From NCBI GenBank assembly GCA_024234635.1, contig JACKNX010000001.1, positions 124,001-188,000 on the forward strand: DNA of 64,000 bases, read 5' to 3'. Shown piece by piece: positions 62,501 through 64,000 of the stretch. Under the pieces are notes generated by a model. That model was not told the origin of the DNA and made no database searches. It worked only from the letters and a program-made list of their open reading frames with translations. This DNA is from Pseudomonadales bacterium. GTDB taxonomy: Bacteria > Pseudomonadota > Gammaproteobacteria > Pseudomonadales > Azotimanducaceae. The position numbers were made by a program, and so were the translations under genes. Numbering within the stretch: position 1 is the stretch's first letter; the number at the start of each line of letters is the position of its first letter.

Positions 62501-64000
62501 CGTCACCGGTACAAAGCCACGCGCCGCCGCCAGCGCCCGGCGGTTCTGCGCCTGGCCGGCTTCCGTCACGTTCTCCGCCACCGGCTGCCGCGGACCTGAT
62601 CCCATCTTCTCCACCGACACCACACGGTCACCAAGGCGAGTCGCCAGATAGTCCGCCACCGCGTCCGCACGTTTGCAGGAAAGTTCGTCGTTGTCCGCGG
62701 TGATGTGCCGGCTGCGCGGAGCGATGCGTTTGGTCGAGGTATGGCCGTGCGCAAGGATGCTCACGCGTGGCACCGATTGCAGTGCATCCGCAATATCGTC
62801 GAGCGCTGCCTTGTCAGCCGCCGACAGCTCAGTACCGAAGTCCGCGAAATGTGCCGTGTGCGCCAGCACTTTCTCCTGGTCTTCGCCCGGCAGAAAGATG
62901 ACGACGTTGTCATTCACCAGGCTAACTTCCAACGGCAGGCCGCCATTCATGTCCGCATCAGCATGCTGGCCGGCTTCCACGAACAATGCCTGCTGTACAC
63001 GCGTCACATCCTCACGCCCCTCGGCGTCGAACGCGCGCAGCACATAACGCACCCGGTCGCCTTCCGGCAAAGTCGCCCCCTTCACGGACCAGTGCACCCG
63101 ATGCACCTGACGCGGATGCGCCTGATTGTCGATGTCCAGCGAAGCAATGGGCCTGGCCAGATCCGCGTCCAGCGCGGCATGGATGTCCAGCCGATAGTTC
63201 GCGATGAAGGCGCTGTAGTTGCTGTAGACGACAAAGTCCAGATCATCGTCGGCCACACCGTCGCGCACGGGGACATAGGCCGGTCCAACCAGCGACAGTT
63301 GCGGTGCGAGGGCGGCCGGATCCTCCGTCCACCAGATACTGCCACCGTCTTCCAGACGAATCAGTCGCTCGCCCATCAGGTCAACCCGCCCCCGATCAGG
63401 CAGCTCCGCCGAAGGCTCATACAGGCTGCCATCTTCGTTCTCGATGACAATCACCGGCACGCCGTCCTTGTCCCGGCAGATGTCCTGCAGACAAGTGCCG
63501 GTCGCCGCCTGTACCGGCGGCACGATGGCGGCAAGCAACCAGTCGAGTCCGCGCAGGACCAGGTCCTCGATCGCCGCGGTGTCGCCATTCATGCCGCGGG
63601 CGTCTTCCGGTACGCGCGTCCGCACCCTGATCTGCGCCGCAACATCAGCGCCCGCCATCTCGCAGAGCGCGTCGATCAGCGCCCGTGCCCGGCGGCGTGC
63701 CAGCGTTGCAGCCTCTTCACTCATCGTGCGGCCGTTGGTATACGCTTCCACCCAAAGATTGACGATGGTCCCCTTCTTCAGTTCTTCTGCCAGCACACGC
63801 AGCATGTCGCGGTAGCCGGGCAGCACCTCAGCCGAATCGGGCTTGAAGAACATTTCAGCGATTTTCACATTCACCCGTCTGGCGCCATGTTCGATCCCGG
63901 GAATGCGCACACCGAAATCAAACTGGTTCATCAGACCCTGCGATAACCGGCGCACACGAGGGTTTTCCGTGGTGAATTCGCTGCCGGATGGCAAGGTCGA
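59513..64000 (-). CDS. Very large outer-membrane protein with two OmpA-like domains and a C-terminal beta-barrel (partial)
   Basis: At least 1,495 residues are present; the 5' end lies beyond the right edge. Visible order: an OmpA-like domain near the window's start (VEAYTNGRTMSEEAATLARRR), a linker with an extracytoplasmic domain, a second OmpA-like domain (ILAHGHTSTKR, later RADAVADYLATRLG and AQNRRALAAARG), a conserved pre-barrel region (GRLAFYLKGKVQGKYLVTAQLD, YPVYGDDSTTIADV, MDYEIDELQGRVVLSRPL) and roughly 500 residues of alternating amphipathic strands ending in AVGKY, typical of a porin-like barrel. It probably anchors to peptidoglycan and spans the outer membrane; secretion or display of large surface repeat proteins is one possibility. 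No signal peptide is visible in the window. Confidence 0.8.
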   Translation of the reverse strand, partial: STLPSGSEFTTENPRVRRLSQGLMNQFDFGVRIPGIEHGARRVNVKIAEMFFKPDSAEVLPGYRDMLRVLAEELKKGTIVNLWVEAYTNGRTMSEEAATLARRRARALIDALCEMAGADVAAQIRVRTRVPEDARGMNGDTAAIEDLVLRGLDWLLAAIVPPVQAATGTCLQDICRDKDGVPVIVIENEDGSLYEPSAELPDRGRVDLMGERLIRLEDGGSIWWTEDPAALAPQLSLVGPAYVPVRDGVADDDLDFVVYSNYSAFIANYRLDIHAALDADLARPIASLDIDNQAHPRQVHRVHWSVKGATLPEGDRVRYVLRAFDAEGREDVTRVQQALFVEAGQHADADMNGGLPLEVSLVNDNVVIFLPGEDQEKVLAHTAHFADFGTELSAADKAALDDIADALQSVPRVSILAHGHTSTKRIAPRSRHITADNDELSCKRADAVADYLATRLGDRVVSVEKMGSGPRQPVAENVTEAGQAQNRRALAAARGFVPVTPEQVTTVPRDTAGGSQGGGIAAGGLALALARNDLASHTIPVYGSRLRVQGSELGAGYRIDVLGNMTVVDDSGRFASETLLPVGHHVIPLIVESPDGDAMHHDLAMDITGNYRFLVALADLTLSDNSITGAVQPLSTDDHYDDGMLLEGRLAFYLKGKVQGKYLVTAQLDTREEALKDIFDDIHRKDARSLFRRLDPDRYYPVYGDDSTTIADVNTYGRMYARVEWDHNEVVWGNYETGLTGNELLQYSRGLYGARGHYESPGTTGYGDRRTSATGFVSENQTALGHSEFLGTGGSLYYLRHTDLLPGSDKARVEIRDPRSNRVIDNRTLQQGMDYEIDELQGRVVLSRPLMQMAQASAPSLVSEGSLAGNEVVLVVDYEYVPDSFDANQLVVGGSARQWLGDHVAVGGTLVKEGRSGDDYALGGVDVTLKGGENTWAKVEYGRSEATQTNRYLSTDGGMTFSSINTGTASRDGDAMSVDIHVNAGDFGGPVNWITNAWAKDVDDHYSVARRDDGANVKEAGVETQMPLGDKWKVGARATHYEVAGRANEDRVAATVERKVGDRGRLTAETQHAESETPTLGNAKATLGAVQYEHRITEGLVVYGGGQLTLDASSNYDNNDQAVVGARVSVTEATQAEVELRDGHRGSGALAGVEHRLNTAHTLYGTVTHSTDTTEDPFLVATGPSLMESIGTNFTAGHRWTPNDRMQLFTEGQFNRGPMGSGLGHAFGLDYALPHGWNAGFTLQDNELQTAAGMVDRSAYSLGVGYSGERLRYASRLEYRDDNGPGLSAIQWLTTNRADYRFSDNYRAAARFNFGRTENDITGANDGRLVEASVGIAYRPVGNNRLNWLTKYTYVYDLQSVGQENADTDRRLQVLSWEGIYKLTPQFDLGVKLAEREGEVRIDRDAGGWFGSRATFAAGSVRWHVLRNWDALVEYRWLNVDESDSNRAGWLVSVDRQIGDYFSVGIGYSFVDFSDDLTQVDYDFKGWFLNAVGKY

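Noticed and set aside
62705..63946. A 413-codon plus-strand frame
   Set aside because: It is the complement of the large OmpA-barrel gene and has no family features.

Overview
The window is a piece of a GC-rich gammaproteobacterial chromosome. The evidence is the linked ruvC-ruvA-ruvB / tolQ-tolR-tolA-tolB-pal-cpoB-queE block, yebC-aspS, an arsC(yfgD)-wrbA-DUF2069 operon, an rhlB-type helicase and miaE. I cannot fix the order or family. I saw no tRNA, rRNA, CRISPR array, insertion sequence or prophage.

Layout. 1-11.6 kb (minus strand): a housekeeping block reading fmdB-type zinc ribbon, aspS, yebC, ruvC, ruvA, ruvB, tolQ, tolR, tolA, tolB, pal, cpoB, queE and the damaged start of queC. ybgC, usually found between ruvB and tolQ, is missing; a multi-hairpin repeat lies there instead. 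11.6-15.1 kb: a histone-H1-like tail fused to an HU domain, then proS. 15.1-18.2 kb: a TlpA-like thioredoxin lipoprotein and YihY (minus), then yfgD-wrbA-DUF2069 (plus). 18.2-20.1 kb: two related one-helix membrane proteins of unknown function and an ABM-fold monooxygenase. 20.2-25.2 kb (minus): a propionyl/acetyl-CoA synthetase, an alpha-methylacyl-CoA racemase-like protein and an ABC exporter. 25.4-35.5 kb (plus): a carboxylesterase, miaE, an unknown gene, two overlapping c-di-GMP-type proteins with degenerate catalytic motifs, argC, a class Ic-type aspartate aminotransferase, rhlB, a DUF6946-like nuclease-fold protein and a nitrilase-family amidase; then a PlsC-like acyltransferase (minus).

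36.7-40.7 kb holds three consecutive genes (a DUF885 protein, an AI-2E-family transporter and hisC). Each is recognisable but broken by many frameshifts, while the genes on both sides are intact. queC at the left edge looks the same. The pattern fits either a low-quality consensus patch or real gene decay; the sequence alone cannot decide.

40.7-59.5 kb is metabolic and signalling: a rhomboid protease, a luciferase-like oxidoreductase, a SixA-type phosphatase, a second ABM protein, a PhyH dioxygenase, an acyl-CoA dehydrogenase, a kinase remnant, a VOC protein, a beta-lactamase-fold hydrolase, an Ltp2-like thiolase-fold protein overlapping its DUF35 partner, a diguanylate cyclase, an MMPL/RND transporter with a LolA-like protein, a MaoC hydratase, an OmpR/EnvZ-type two-component system and an ICMT-like methyltransferase. 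The CoA-linked enzymes together suggest breakdown of branched or sterol-like acyl chains (inference). 59.5-64 kb: the C-terminal part of a very large outer-membrane protein with two OmpA-like domains and a beta-barrel, cut by the right edge.

The observations most worth following are the paired degenerate c-di-GMP proteins, the H1-HU fusion, the two-copy hairpin repeat with a module that changes side and orientation, and the frameshift-riddled 4-kb stretch.
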